Shown piece after piece: positions 33,486 through 45,406 of a stretch of DNA of 64,000 nucleotides. Under the pieces are notes generated by a model. It saw only the letters and a list, made by a program, of their open reading frames with translations, searched no databases and had not been told where the DNA came from. Position 1 is the stretch's first letter; each line of letters opens with the position of its first letter. This stretch comes from Isoetes taiwanensis. Taxonomy: Eukaryota; Streptophyta; Lycopodiopsida; Isoetales; Isoetaceae. Location of the stretch: the NCBI GenBank assembly GCA_021234155.1, contig JAJEKV010000003.1, forward strand, positions 10,106,413-10,170,412, given 5' to 3'. A program made the translations under genes and the position numbers.

Positions 33486-33661
33486 CCTCAATCTTCCTCT
33501 ACTAGAGTTTTCACACGGTTCTTTTGCCGAAAGGGGCGTTCCTTGTTCATAATTGGTATATACACATTTCAATTTGATCGGTATCCAGGTGCTTTGTCTT
33601 TTGCTTGGATCTCTAGGTTGCATCACTTTGGGCTCTTTAGATTGGCTTTCGGGGTCTTTAT

Positions 33662-33904
33662 ATGGCGAAGCGTAGGCAGCGCCGCCGTAACTTCACTGGT
33701 GTGGAACTTCTCCATGTCACATGGCTTGAACATTTTCCGCTTCCCGAGTCTGATCTCATACATCAAAGACGCGCCTCTTCGTGCAAGGATCCTTCCGCTC
33801 TTGCCCTCATCGGACCAACATCTTCTTCTCGGACACCTTGCGGAGAATGCATCTCTTGCAGGCGACGATTTCCTTCAAGGGTAAGCTTTTGTTCCGGATA
33901 CTAA
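33662..33904 (+). pseudogene. Half-LINE ORF1, N-terminal part
   Basis: The ATG at 33662 starts MAKRRQRRRNFTGVELLHV. The copy 2 ATG at 61069 starts MAKPQYQNFTGMWNFSMSHG, which supports this as the ORF1 start. The frame shifts soon after: the neighbouring frame continues YIKDAPLRARILPLL, matching copy 2 HIKDASLRARILPLA. The basic N-terminus would suit an RNA-binding protein. Confidence 0.55.
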
Positions 33905-34150
33905 ATTTGCTTTACTCGCCATCTTGAGGCCTGATGTTGAAACACGCACCCTCGAGCGCATGCACCGGCGGCGGGGTGCAAATAGAGGCTCGAGAGGGAT
34001 AACGGTGTGGAGATGACGATAAAGGTCGTGGTGGCATGCAAGCACATGATCATAGTGGCATGCCTGGGATAAGGACCATGGGAGGATGCAGCAGCAGAAT
34101 TCACTCGCATGGCCAGAAGGACAAAAGCTTGAATTTGCGCGATCGTAGGC

Positions 34151-34510
34151 ATGCCGAGAGCAAATCCCGCCTTGGATGTAGAAGAGGCAGCCAACTTCTT
34201 CACGATGTTATGCACATTCGAGGCCCGCCATTGTTACAAAGACGCAGGGGTTGGGGCTCGAGGCCGACCGACCCGCCATATCATCGTCCAGTTCAATAGC
34301 CCACAAGACAGGTTGTATGTCCTTCAGCATGGAAGTCATTTAAAAGACACCCACTTCTCGGTTCAAGAAGATCTCTCTCCGCTCCAGCTGACCAGACGGC
34401 GACAGGAATTGTGTAGAGTGCGAGAGGCTCCTACTGCAGAAAAGTGGGCGTGTATCGAGGAGGTACAAAGAATCATCCGAGACCAAAGGCCCCGCGAACC
34501 CATGGCTTGG
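34151..34510 (+). pseudogene. Half-LINE ORF1, C-terminal domain
   Basis: The frame reads PALDVEEAANFFTMLCTFEA, then RPTRHIIVQFNSPQDRLYVL, HGSHLKDTHFSVQEDLSPLQ, RRRQELCRVREA, KWACIEEVQRIIRDQRP. RHIIVQF matches the first strand of the L1 ORF1 C-terminal domain especially well. It is a second subfamily relative to 26892. The copy 2 version (about 61560-61912) is disrupted at CAG and CTG positions. Confidence 0.65.
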
Positions 34511-34684
34511 GTACACTTAGCTCATGTGCACGTGCTTAGATACTTATTATCATTTTTGTTGTGTTTTTCTTATGTTGATATTCTTCACTCTTTTTTTGTT
34601 ACTGTCATCGGGCTCACGCCCCATCTTTTGTATTGGGTCCCATAACCCGATTGGGTTCTCGCGGACGTTAAAATTTCTATCTAT

Positions 34685-34966
34685 CTTAAGGAATTCTTTT
34701 TTTATTGGGTCTGTAGCTTAGATGTTCGCATGTTTGAACCGAATGACACATGATGTAAATATAATTCATGATGCATTATAACCATGCATAAACTTTTGTT
34801 GCTTCTTGATATGCTATGGGAGTTTTGCCATTATAATATCAATGCTATAAATATTTGCTGTTACGTGTACATTTAAATTCCTCTTTGAGTTTTTTTTTTT
34901 TTACAAGGTATATTCAAGTATTTTGTTAGCAATGCAAATAGATGTTATGTTTAAGGATTTGAATGT
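34685..34966. repeat. Right direct repeat and continuation of duplicated flank
   Basis: 34685-34935 repeats 33241-33485. It continues into repeat R2. Confidence 0.75.
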
Positions 34967-37440
34967 GTGACTTTTATGTGCACGATTTTTTCACTTCTAA
35001 TCGCTATCCGCATCCTAATTTTTCCTTTGACAAAAATAAAAAATGTCTATGGACCGCTTGATTTCGCCATTCAACGTAAAAAAAGGTTAGCTTCCGTGCC
35101 TCACTTGAACCATAGAGGAAAAAAGCAAAGAAGAATAGAAATGAAGAAGTATGGAGAAGCCCAAGAGCAATTGAATCTCCCCCGGCACGATCCCATTTCT
35201 TGTAAACAAGAAAATTGCAGTTCATTGCATGCATTGTTGATTAACTCCTATGAGTTTTCTATGTTACTTAATTTCTACAGTTACGGTTCTTAAGGAGGTC
35301 CAAATCCTAGGACTGCCATGGCGAATGGAACCTTGCCTTACTGCTAAATTTTAGGCCTTTTCATATCAGCTTTGATGTTGTGCTGCTCGATGAAATCCGG
35401 CTTTCTATTTAAAAGCTGGCCTCTATTTCTCGCAAATGTTGACTTCCAATAGTTGTAAATGTTTGGCAACAAGGACATCTATTTCATCTCCAAATCCCTG
35501 AATAATATAATATCGCAACAAATTCAACATTTCATGAATCGCGAACAACATAATTTATCGCCGTACTTAGGCTCATGTAGATACGAGACTATACAAACAA
35601 GGGAATGCTATCTCCAAAATATACACATAAACACCTATCAACCATGCACACATGTTACGCATATAGAAGGATGTTACGCATGTTACGCTTGATTGCATAT
35701 ATATTTTAATTGCAGTATCCTGAATGAATATTTTCTAGGCAAACGTTTCTCAAGCTTTTACAAATGGAGAAAGACTATGGATGCTGGAAGGGTGGTGAAT
35801 TGATGAGATAGGATAGGATCAGAATAGTATGCTACTAAGATTTTGTATTAAACTCTGGACAAGGTGTAAAATATAGCCATCCTCTAAGGTCTGCATTAGG
35901 TCTAAGACCTGTATTTCATTGCATTAAAATAGAGTTGATATGCAAAGGCTTACTTTTGAACTTTGGTATAAATAGCACATTTTGCCCTAATCAATCAATA
36001 TTTTGTTGCATTTTGGAGTCCGGCAGTTTCTAGATGACTTCAAAAGCAAGAATATATAAATGTAAGTAATAGGTCATAAACTTGTCATTACGTTGTCTTT
36101 GTTAGAAGAATGGCGGCAAGCGTTTGGAGCAGGCAAGCGTTTGGAGCATGCATATGGTCATGGATGGATGCATATGGTCATGGATGGATTTCGTCATTCA
36201 ACAGAAAAAAGGTATGTACATGTGTCAAGGTTAGCTTCCAGGCCTCGCCTGAACCATAGAGGAAAAAAGCAAAGAAGAATAGAAATGAAGAAGTATGGAG
36301 AAGCCCAAGAGCAATTGAATCTCCCCCGGCACGATCCCATTTCATGTAAACAAGAAAATTGCAGTTCATTGCATGCATTGTTGATTAACTCCTATGAGTT
36401 TTCTATGTTACTTAATTTCTACAGTTACGGTTCTTAAGGAGGTCCAAATCCTAGGACTGCCATGGCGAATGGAACCTTGCCTTACTGCTAAATTTTAGGC
36501 CTTTTCATATCAGCTTTGATGTTGTGTCGCTTCGATGAAATCCGGGCTTTCTATTTAAAAAGTCGGCCTCTATTTCTTGCAAATGTTGACTTCCAATAGT
36601 TGTAAATGTTTGGCAACAAGGACATCTATTTCATCTCCAAATCCCTGAATAATATAATATCGCAACAAATTCAACATTTCATGAATCGCGAACAACATAA
36701 TTTATCGCCGTACTTTATCTAGGAGAAAACGTAGGCTCATGTAGATACGAGACTATACAAACAAGGGAATGTTATCTCCAAAATATACACATAAACACCT
36801 ATCAACCATGCACACATGTTACGCATATAGAAGGAACATCTGACTTGAAGAATAACTTAAAAGGAGCTTGATTGCATATATATTTTAATTGCAGTATCCT
36901 GAATGAATATTTTCTAGGCAAACGTTTCTCAAGCTTTTACAAATGGAGAAAGACTATGGATGCTGGAAGGGTGGTGAATTGATGAGATAGGATAGGATCA
37001 GAATAGTATGCTACTAAGATTTTGTATTAAACTCGACAAGGTGTAAAATATAGCCATCCTCTAAGGTCCGTGTTAGGGTCTAAGACCAGTATTTCATTGC
37101 ATTAAAATAGAGTTGATATGCAAAGGCTTACTTTTGAACTTTGTTGCAAGAAACAAAAATTCTTAGCATTCTTTATGAGCTGCATGAAACAAACATTTGG
37201 AAAATACATGTCTGCCCGGGTTTTGAAGGAGATGATTCCGGCATTCATTCAAATCACGTAACATTCTCGCAGTGGAAGATCAGCCGTTCCGCAGCTTCCC
37301 ATCTCGCCGAAATGGTCTTCTTCATCCGCTCCCGGCGGCGGCAGCTAATGTGATCGACCATCGAGATATTTGCCCCGTATAAATAGCACATTTTGCCCTA
37401 ATCAATCAATATTTTGTTGCATTTTGGAGTCCGGCAGTTT
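34967..37440. repeat. Repeat R copies R2 and R3 in tandem
   Basis: R2 (about 34975-36180) and R3 (about 36190-37440) are direct copies. Both end with CATTTTGGAGTCCGGCAGTT, a 3' part and GAATGGCGGCAAGCGTTTGG (36108 and 37519). R2 lacks about 270 bp that R3 has around its CGGCGGCGGCAG patch. The join has small duplications of GCAAGCGTTTGGAGCA and CATATGGTCATGGATGGATG (36115-36185). The R2 and R3 frames equivalent to 28362 are open. Confidence 0.75.
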
Positions 37441-38077
37441 CTAGATGACTTCAAAAGCAAGAATATATAAATGTAAGTAATAGGTCATAAACTTGTCATT
37501 ACGTTGTCTTTGTTAGAAGAATGGCGGCAAGCGTTTGGAGCAGGCTGGTTTTCCCAGAGCATGCATATGGTCATGGATGGATGAAGGGCAAGCATGGCGG
37601 AGTTCCACAATCTCGTTCTTGGCACGTAACAAACACAAATGTAAGAAGGAATTTCCACAATCTCGCTCTTGGCATAGAACAAACACAAATGTAAGAAGGA
37701 ATTTGGGCGTAATGTAAGAAGGGAGTTTGAGCGTAAAGAGAAGCAAATGGAATTTAGGCGTAAGAAGAACACGCTCACGCTTGGCCTTAAGAAAGAGGGG
37801 TGTAAAATTCTGAAAAGAGATGCTTAATGACATTATTAGCAAAGATGGATATTGACTTGGAGCAGACATGAAAAGAAAGAAAAAGCAAAAGCGCCTAATC
37901 AATGAGAAGACTGAGGTGCTGGATGTTAAAGATGTTGGACAACAAGTTGAGAAAGCTGAGGTGCTGGTTGAAGAGCAAGTTGCCAAGTCTACCCTGATTG
38001 CAACTCTTGATACTCAGGGGCCCCACATAATCGACATTCTTTTCGCCGCGACTTCGAGCTCTACAAAGGCCGATTCG
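37441..38077. other. Join to gene-fragment region
   Basis: Contains a ~58-bp imperfect tandem (AACAAACACAAATGTAAGAAGGAAT at about 37628 and 37678, plus partials). A short Lys/Glu-rich frame (37868-38080, KRKKKQKRLINEK) precedes the WD40 fragment and may belong to its gene. Confidence 0.4.
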
Positions 38078-38080
38078 TAA

Positions 38081-38860
38081 GGGAATCTCAAAGTATGGAA
38101 CCGCACTGGTGCTTGCACTCGAACCTTTGCAATGGGCTCGAGAATTGGAGCAATGTTAGTCACTCCAATCTTCTTCTTTGTGGGTCTTACAAATCAGGTT
38201 ATAGTTTCCAGTTCTACCACATCTACTCCGTTCTCTATCGATGTTTCTCCACATGGTCAAGTGATGGCTCTAGGCCACTTGAAAGACTTCCTTTTGGTTG
38301 GATGTGAAGATGGCAGCACATTGGCATTTCAATACATCCCCGCAACATGCGAAGTTTCGACCGAAGCCACGCTTGTAGGGCACAAAGGAGCTGTTACATG
38401 TCTCACATCTACCGATTCTTTGGTTTTGTTCCGATCACAAGATAATTCCATCGATTTGGCGACCTTTGCGATTGGCAATGCATGTATGTTCTTGAGGGCA
38501 CCCATTCCAAGCCCATATCGCCTTTGTTACTTTGGGACTCTTACCTCATCTCATCTCAGATTAGATGGTGATATCAAAGTTTGATAACAACAGATGATGG
38601 TGTGCCCAAGATATCGCGGCTCACACATTCTCGAGCCCTCCTCGATACTCCTCTCAAAATTTCTATATCAATGGATTTGCAACAAAGAGGTGCCTCGCCT
38701 CTTATGTTCCTATAGCAACACACAATTCGAAGTCTTCAATCTTCCAAGTCTTATGCACTCCAGTCAAGATGTCAACCGCCAAAGATGTTATCGCTTTCTA
38801 TATAGCTGAAACCGGCTTGTTTTCAGCACATAAAGGTGGGATTGTCAACGCTATAACCTT
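38081..38860 (+). pseudogene. WD40-repeat protein fragment (plant CCCH zinc-finger/WD40 type)
   Basis: From 38081 the frame reads GNLKVWNRTGACTRTFAMGS, then FFVGLTNQV, GHLKDFLLVGCEDGSTLAFQ, VGHKGAVTCLTSTDSLVLF and SQDNSIDLATFA to a stop at 38584. A later frame has LLCSYSNTQFEVFNLPSLM (about 38702-38760), followed by IAETGLFSAHKGGI. The order and spacing resemble the last WD40 blades of plant CCCH-type zinc-finger/WD40 (ZFWD) proteins. No zinc-finger part is present. Blade-closing W-D positions are damaged, so it is not functional. Confidence 0.65.
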
Positions 38861-39284
38861 CCATCTCCTTTCAACAATGATAGGAGACTACATCAACAAA
38901 GAAAGATGATAAGGATATCCGCTGCTTGGGGTATGTGACATGCTTGTAAACATTTCAAGTAGATAAGCTCTTCAATTTAAAAGGCCGTAAAAATGTACGA
39001 TAAAGGCCGTTGAAAGAGCACGAAAAAAAATGTACAAAATGTACAAAGGGAGCACTTCGTAAAGTATCAAGGCCTTGCTGCAAAAGCAACCGTAACATGC
39101 ACAAACAGCTTTGGTTATGTGCTGATATATCTTTGTAAATATCATGATGCTAGTGAATTTGCTAGCACTCATTTTGGAATTGAATATTGATCTAAATCTT
39201 CAAGTTCATTTGCAGTTATAGTCCTTTTTTGTTGGTATTGCAAGAAACATGCATTTTGTAGTTGTAGCAGAGGTATATTGTATA

Positions 39285-40310
39285 TATGCGAGGTTAAGGC
39301 ATGGATGGAGAAAAAGGACATGGAAGCTTTACACATTCGTAAGGCACTTGTAGAAGAGGAAGAGGTCGCCGCCAGGCGTAAGTTGTCGCTTAAGTGGTGC
39401 ATTAATGTGAAAAGTCAATCATTATTTGACGGTCTAATTTTTTTCTCGTTTTTGCAGAAAGCAAAGCTTCGGAAAGGAAACGCTTGAAAAAGCTAAGACT
39501 TAGATGCTAAATTGACATCTCCACTAGGTCATCAAATTGCGTAAATTCCACTTGACCCAAAAAGTTTCCAAGATGCTATTGTCTTCGTGACCACTTGGTT
39601 GCTCATCCGAGGTAGTCATTATTGCCGCAATGATGTCCGGCCAATCAACTGATATCAAGCTACCGGAAGGCAAAGGGAGCTTGATGAGGCAAGGAGCCGC
39701 TTTTTGATCCGGGTGATCTCATCAGCTACCTTAATGTGTATGAAGCCTTTATTTCTTCTAACAAATCATCACAATGGTGTCATCGAACCGCATTAATTAT
39801 CACCCATGAAGAAAGTTCTAGATGTAAGAGCCCAAATTTAGCAAAGGTTTTACAACGCCTTGGCATGAACATGAGATCATGTGACAAAGATATTGAAAGA
39901 GTCGAAAGCCGTAGCTTCAAATGTTTTTTATGAATGCTAGCCAACCGCAGTGTGATGGGAAATCCTACAAAGTTGTTCGCGTGGGGAATCGAGTTACTCA
40001 TTCATCCATCATCGGGCTTTATTTAGAGCAACTCCAAAATGACTTGTGTTTCACCATATTTTTACAGTCACCGTTACTACATGAAAGATGTCTCTACAAT
40101 TGATCGCTCATGGCTAATCGAGGTTGCACCTCATTTCTTCAATCGGCGAGGACCGAAAATGAGTGAACAATGGCAACACTTGGCAATCGACCATCAAGCA
40201 TTTCATAATGTAAGCAAGTTAAAAATTGCACACTTGCAAAGGTGCATTTACATGCAACTTCAATGTTGCCTTGAGCCAAGCTTTGTTTGCTCCATCCCAA
40301 AGCAATAAGA
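39285..40310 (+). pseudogene. DEAH-box RNA helicase C-terminal fragment
   Basis: DEAH helicases remodel spliceosomes and other RNPs. Pieces in several frames are GHQIA and PLDPK (about 39520-39560), SSEVVIIAAMMSGQSTDI (about 39605-39657), FDPGDLISYLNVYEAFISSN and KSSQWCH (about 39705-39783), NMRSCDKDIERV, FMNASQPQCDGKSYKVVRVG, and DVSTIDRSWLIEVAPHFF (about 40086-40140). These are the HA2 and C-terminal OB-fold motifs in the right order. The helicase core is absent. An exon-like Glu-rich piece at 39300-39395, ending at GTAAGT and resumed after TTTTTGCAG (39456), suggests the source was a spliced genomic copy rather than a retrocopy. Confidence 0.75.
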
Positions 40311-41252
40311 AAGGCTACCATGTCCATTCTACTAACATATTTTAAGTCGATGGAGAATCCTCGAGAATGTCAAACCCGCGGGGATTGCAGAGTGACTGGA
40401 TCTGATTCAAGAAAGTTTGGTGGTCTTATTGTCCCAGACAGAAGAACTTGCATTTGGCTACATTAACTCTGTTGAAATGCTTGTTAAGTATATCAGTTTA
40501 ATCTATAGTACATGCTCTTTTGTGATCTAATGCCTATGTGAGATGCTTCGTGTCCCCCCGTGTCTTCTCTTCTATGCAACCAAATTACTAAAAGGCCTTC
40601 TTTATACGGTTGTGACCTTCAGATCCAGCAAGCAAGCTTGACTCAAAGCATTGTGATAATGCAAAATAAAGAAATGAAATAAATTACTGGCTTACGGATT
40701 TTGATCATCTATCTAGCGAGGAGGTTAAGAAGCAATTACCAATCTATGTGCCCTTCCTTGGTTTCTAAATCTGCATTCAAATTGCCTGCTAATAATTGAA
40801 TCTCAACCCTGCAACAGGTATGGATGCTTACTATAGAATGAAACATTAATGAGTTTCCAACTTTGGCTAGGAGACTCCTATTTAATATCTGTAGAAGTTG
40901 GCATGTTTTTGAAGAGAAAAAGTTCGAGAAATATACGAGTGTTATTATTTATGTAGTATCGGCTAACATCCGTCGCAGGCCTCGAAATAAACTTCTTAAT
41001 TTCCAAAATCCTATTAGTAAGAACTCAAGCCGTTGTCTTCTTGGGGTGGTTGTGTTATCTTGTCTTCTATTGTGTTTGATGGTCTTCTGTGAGTGTTTCT
41101 TCCCTGTAATGCTCGGTCCTTCCTTGCTATTTTTCCCCAATTTTATGCTCATTCCCTACATGAAATAGGCGTGACTATCTATTATTAAAATTTTAAGCAA
41201 TTTTTTAAAATAGCTTTGTATTTTGCCTTTTTTTTCCCCTTTTCCCCAAGCC
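40311..41252. other. No gene recognised
   Basis: The 101-aa frame at 40863 matches nothing I know. AT-rich plant-like sequence. Confidence 0.35.
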
Positions 41253-41402
41253 CCTTGTAGAACTAGTGAGCTTCTAATGTGCTAAAGCCCATCCTCGATA
41301 ATCAGGCAAAATGGATGGCTCTTTAAGCCTTGTAGAACTAGTGAGCTTCTAATGTGCTAAAGCCCATCCTCGATAATCAGGCAAAATGGATGGCTCTTTA
41401 AG
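41253..41402. repeat. Perfect 75-bp tandem duplication
   Basis: CCTTGTAGAACTAGTGAGCT ... GGATGGCTCTTTAAG occurs at 41253-41327 and again, without change, at 41328-41402. Identity over the full unit implies a very recent event or an assembly slip. Confidence 0.9.
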
Positions 41403-42175
41403 ATTTTGGGTATTTTTTGGCATGTTCCTTTGCCAAAAAATAGGGCTTTGCCAAATGGATTGATCTCCAAGATGTTTGGAAGTTGTTTTCCCTCAATCGC
41501 TTCCTTTTTTCATGAACAAGGGAATTGTTGGTTTCTTCATTCTTGGTCAGTTCTTCATGGTTATTCTTTCGATGTTGTTAAAAATGTCGATCCAAGGGAA
41601 TTTCAGGTAGTCTAAGTGTTCTTTGAGAAGTCTACTTCCATATGATTCTAAGTCTTCACTGCTATATGATTCTGTTGCATTTTACCTAAATTAATGATCA
41701 TTTAAAAAAAATAAAAAATAAAATAGAGGGTATAGAAAATTAGGGGCATTTTTTATACAAATTTTACAAATATATGGGGTAGGAAATCCAAGATGGAGGA
41801 GCTAATGTGATGGATTAATTGAGGAACCTTCATTTTGTCGTATATATAAAGGGGTAGATTCAAAAATATCAACTCCTTTTTTGAACATTTGATTAATAAA
41901 TAATGTTCGCCTATGCCAGGCCTACATAGCTTCTAGAAGAGGATTTCTTAAGGATCTTAGGCTTCCCCACCTACAATAGTAAAATGATCGTCTTGTCAAG
42001 GCAATTTTTTAAGTGAGCTGAGAGAATTCTAGGAGATGAAAACCCGGACAACATCAACTACTTCTGATACACAATTCTTCTCTAGGAATGCATGATATGA
42101 TCAATACAAAATCCTTAGGGGCTACTTTGACTTGTGTAGACCCAGATCTTAATGTGTAAGAGCAGCTTTTATTAA
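41403..42175. other. No gene recognised
   Basis: AT-rich, with an A-rich run at 41705-41725. Confidence 0.35.
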
Positions 42176-42430
42176 CACTACAAGAGAATGATGGCTAAAC
42201 ATCGTAATAATCGCCGAGAGCTTTCATAAAGCGCATAACCGCCAGCCCTTATTCCCGATTTAATGTACCGACGAAGTTTTATCCGACGATTTAACGCCGA
42301 ATAATCGCCGATAATTAGTCGATGTAGTCGATGAATAGTCGAAGCATAGTTAGTGTATTAGTCGATATTTAGTCGACGCTTAGTCGGGTTTATTAGTCGA
42401 TAAATCGTCATCTTCTTAGTCAAACGATTC
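42176..42430 (+). mobile_element. CACTA transposon 5' end with subterminal repeats
   Basis: CACTACAAGAGAATG at 42176 matches the canonical plant EnSpm/CACTA terminus CACTACAAGAAA. It is followed by short repeated words, chiefly TTAGTCGA/TAGTCGA (several copies in 42315-42405) and CCGACGA/CGCCGA-like words before them, typical of transposase-binding subterminal repeats. No matching TTGTAGTG end was found downstream in the next 5 kb, so the other end is lost or diverged. Confidence 0.55.
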
Positions 42431-44400
42431 AACAAGTTTTTAGTCAATGCAATACTTAGAATATTAGTCATTGTATTTGTTCGTTTATGAACTATTGCAA
42501 TGTTTATATACCAAACAGGGATTTGAACCATGATATTCCAGTTTATAATAAGACTCTAACCTTTAATAAAACTTACAAATTAAACAAAGAAATTGGTTAT
42601 AGAATTTTAGCAACACAAGATTCTAGTATATAAGAAGACAACATGCTTGTAGATCTCAAGATTTGCAATCATAATAACAACGAAAATCATAGCTAAAATG
42701 CAAATGATGCCATTACATCTATAAACATTAAAATTTCTATATCAATTATCATTCAAGAGGTATCACATCCAACCTCTTTAAATTCCAAACACTAAAACCC
42801 GCAGAAATTACCATGAAGCTACCAAAACTAAGGAGCAAGTATCTTTCAATAATATTCAGCCATAAATAGAATGCTTAAATACTATGAAAAAAATGCAAAA
42901 TCCGTAAGGGAGATCTAATATGGAAAAATTTAAGTAAAATGGGTCAAATAGTTGCAAAGATTGCACAAAGTCAAGGTTCGTGACAAAACCTTGTGCATCA
43001 CGGACCATTCAAAACAAATAAATCTTTTATGTTGCATTGTTCTTTAAATCAAACTAAAACTTCATGCATAAAACCTATTTTTGATGTGTCTTGAAATGTT
43101 TGAAGTTCCTCCTTGTCCGATTGAGTTTGTTTGTGAAATACAACTGAAGCATGTCTTCGTGACCTATTTTTTCATGTTGTAGAGCAAAGACTTGCAAAGA
43201 CCTCTTATGGAGTAACAAAACCAAATAAATGTGGCAATATTTAACTATTTCCAAATCTATATTTGTAGCATGCATTTGTAAACCCTCGCCTCAACATTCC
43301 ACACTTGTCAAAAACATGTGTTAGTCGAGAAAACCATAAGGCATATCCATAGAAGCTCTAGAATGTGTTTTTCAAAAGCAATAAGGCACTAAAGAAATAA
43401 ATAATCGAGGAACCACCAAGCCGGGTAGGAATATCAAAAATCTGCACCATTGGGATAGATTAAGCTATCTAAGATGGCGCCGCCGAAAAGCCTTTTGAGG
43501 AAAAATTGCTAATTTTTTGAGAATTTTTAGCAAATGCTCAAGCTAGTTTTAGGCTACATCCTTGTCCTCATTGGCAATTAGCTTCCTTAAGTAAGTACCT
43601 ACATATAGTTGAAGGCTTCCCTTTAACTGCCCATGCAAAGTCTATGATCATTAGCAGGTATCGAGGCCGATCATTGGGGTTAGGTCTCCATCTTTTCTAA
43701 CACTCGAGATAGTTATTAGGTAAGTTATAGTCCTCCTAGTAAACAGGTTCGCAAAAAGAGATACACACTTAGATAACTGTTAGCCAGCCTCCCAAGCAAG
43801 CAAATGCCCTTCTTAATATATTGATATGGATCAAGGACTTGAACATGATCTTTTGATCTTTCACTAGCTGGACCTACATAGGCAGTGAATCCAAATTACT
43901 AGCGTCTTGCCAAAAATTCGAGCGCCTGCGCCATCATGTCTCGCGCCGTCGCCTTGAAAGATGGTAGTTTTCGCGCTTTTGGTAACCAGTGCTGTCGTTA
44001 TAGCACTAGGCATGTCTTTTTAAGCAAGGTCGATAGGATTGCCACCACGATGTTCACGATGTATCACTCTTAAGGATCCTGGCCACGATCCCGGGCGCGG
44101 ATATTTCCCGAAAAGGGTAAATAATGTGGGTTAACATTGTCATTTACCTCAGATATTTTTTCAAGGATCGGGCCACGCTCCTTTGTCTCGCATTTTTCAA
44201 GACATTGTCTTCTCGAACCGTTACTTACCTGCTTTTGAATTCTTCGCATCACCAATCTTTTCGTGGGCCCAACGTAGAACCCATGCGATCATAACTCCCC
44301 GATAAAAGTCTGGTGGTGCATGGAAATAGCCTGTGCCAAACCACATGTGGTAGAAGACCGCCGCAAGGATCTCTCGCTCTTTATTAGGACCGTAAAGGGC
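42431..44400. other. Possible interior of the CACTA element, no clear gene
   Basis: Mostly AT-rich. A short frame from 43938 reads MSRAVALKDGSFRAFGNQCC without known relatives. No transposase domain is recognised. Confidence 0.3.
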
Positions 44401-45360
44401 TTAGAGAATTTCAACAAATTGGCATAATCGCTATATGAGAAGGCACGAAGAATAATGTGCAAGATGCAATCATATGCAGCGTGGAGGATACTGAAACAAC
44501 TTCAATTTGTCAAGTTTGTGTTGCAAAGATGTAACTATGATCCTTCCATCGATCGCAAGCAAGGTAAACAAACCGCAAGTGGCAAGGGGGTGCCTACTAG
44601 TGCAAAGGGGTATGGTTGGAACCTACAATCTTATGATTCATTGAGCTTGTCTGGGATAAAGTGCAATAGATGTATACTCGTTGGATTCAGCATGTGCAGA
44701 AAGGTCCTTTCAGCTGAGAAGAAACCTCCTTGTATTGCTTTGAAGGCTACAAAAGACAACAAACCGCCTCACCTGATGGACATGAATTGGTTATGGGCGA
44801 TGCCAAGAAGAAATTCGTTGTCCCATGTGTTGGTGTAGGCGAATCCATCGACTCCCAAAGAACCTTTGGTATCTTCGGGCTTATACTATCTCGCAAAATC
44901 CTAGCGGTTCTCAAGCTACCAATCCTCCTACCAAATGCTTAAGCCTCCTTCCGTTAGGGATTCAGATGAACAAGAAGCACCATAGCCAAGAAATATAAGC
45001 ACTTTCAAAATTAAACTTTAAAATTTAAATACCGAGGAAACATCGCAGCCTTCTTCTTCGTCTACTCCTACCTCGTCCACCATCCCAACAACTACGAGCT
45101 CTATGTTGACATGGCCAACTGCTTCACGTATGCTGGATGAGTTGAAGTTCAATCTTGATGAAAAAAAGAAGCTTGCCGAATAGACCGCCTCCAAACTTGA
45201 CGAGTTTAAAAAGTGTTATCCTATGGGAGCAAATTGATTCTAGAAGATTAGTATTTTTTATTGTGAGACAGCTCCCGAAATCTAACTCATAGAATTCTAT
45301 TAAACGATCATGTACAAATGCTATCACAAGGTAAATTTTATCATTTGCATTTCTCATTAT
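44401..45360 (+). pseudogene. Degenerate coding-like region, unknown
   Basis: The 127-aa frame at 44455 (MCKMQSYAAWRILKQLQFVK ... LSLSGIKCNRCILVGFSMC) and a Ser/Thr/Pro-rich run near 45050-45110 (PSSSSTPTSSTIPTTTSS), followed by DELKFNLDEKKKLAE, look like translated but frame-broken sequence. No family is recognised. It may belong with the region just downstream. Confidence 0.3.
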
Positions 45361-45406
45361 TATATTACCTATTCATCGCTGGGATACCAATGCAGAAGTT
45401 AATCAC

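Larger units (their letters stand above)
33486..34684 (+). mobile_element. Half-LINE element, 5' truncated
   Basis: It begins CCTCAATCTTCCTCTACTAG, which is internal in the longer copy 2 element (60891), so about 530 bp of 5' sequence is missing. It contains ORF1 N-terminal (33662) and C-terminal (34151) parts, a hairpin word GGGCTCACGCCCC, and the tail GTATTGGGTCCCATAACC ... GCGGACGTTAAAATTTC with TATC repeats. It contains no endonuclease or reverse transcriptase. Confidence 0.8.

Noticed and set aside
37485-37986. Overlapping 97- and 157-aa minus-strand frames rich in Ser and Phe
   Set aside because: They overlap a tandem AAGAAGGAAT-type repeat and run opposite the coding-like WD40 fragment. 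Composition explains them.
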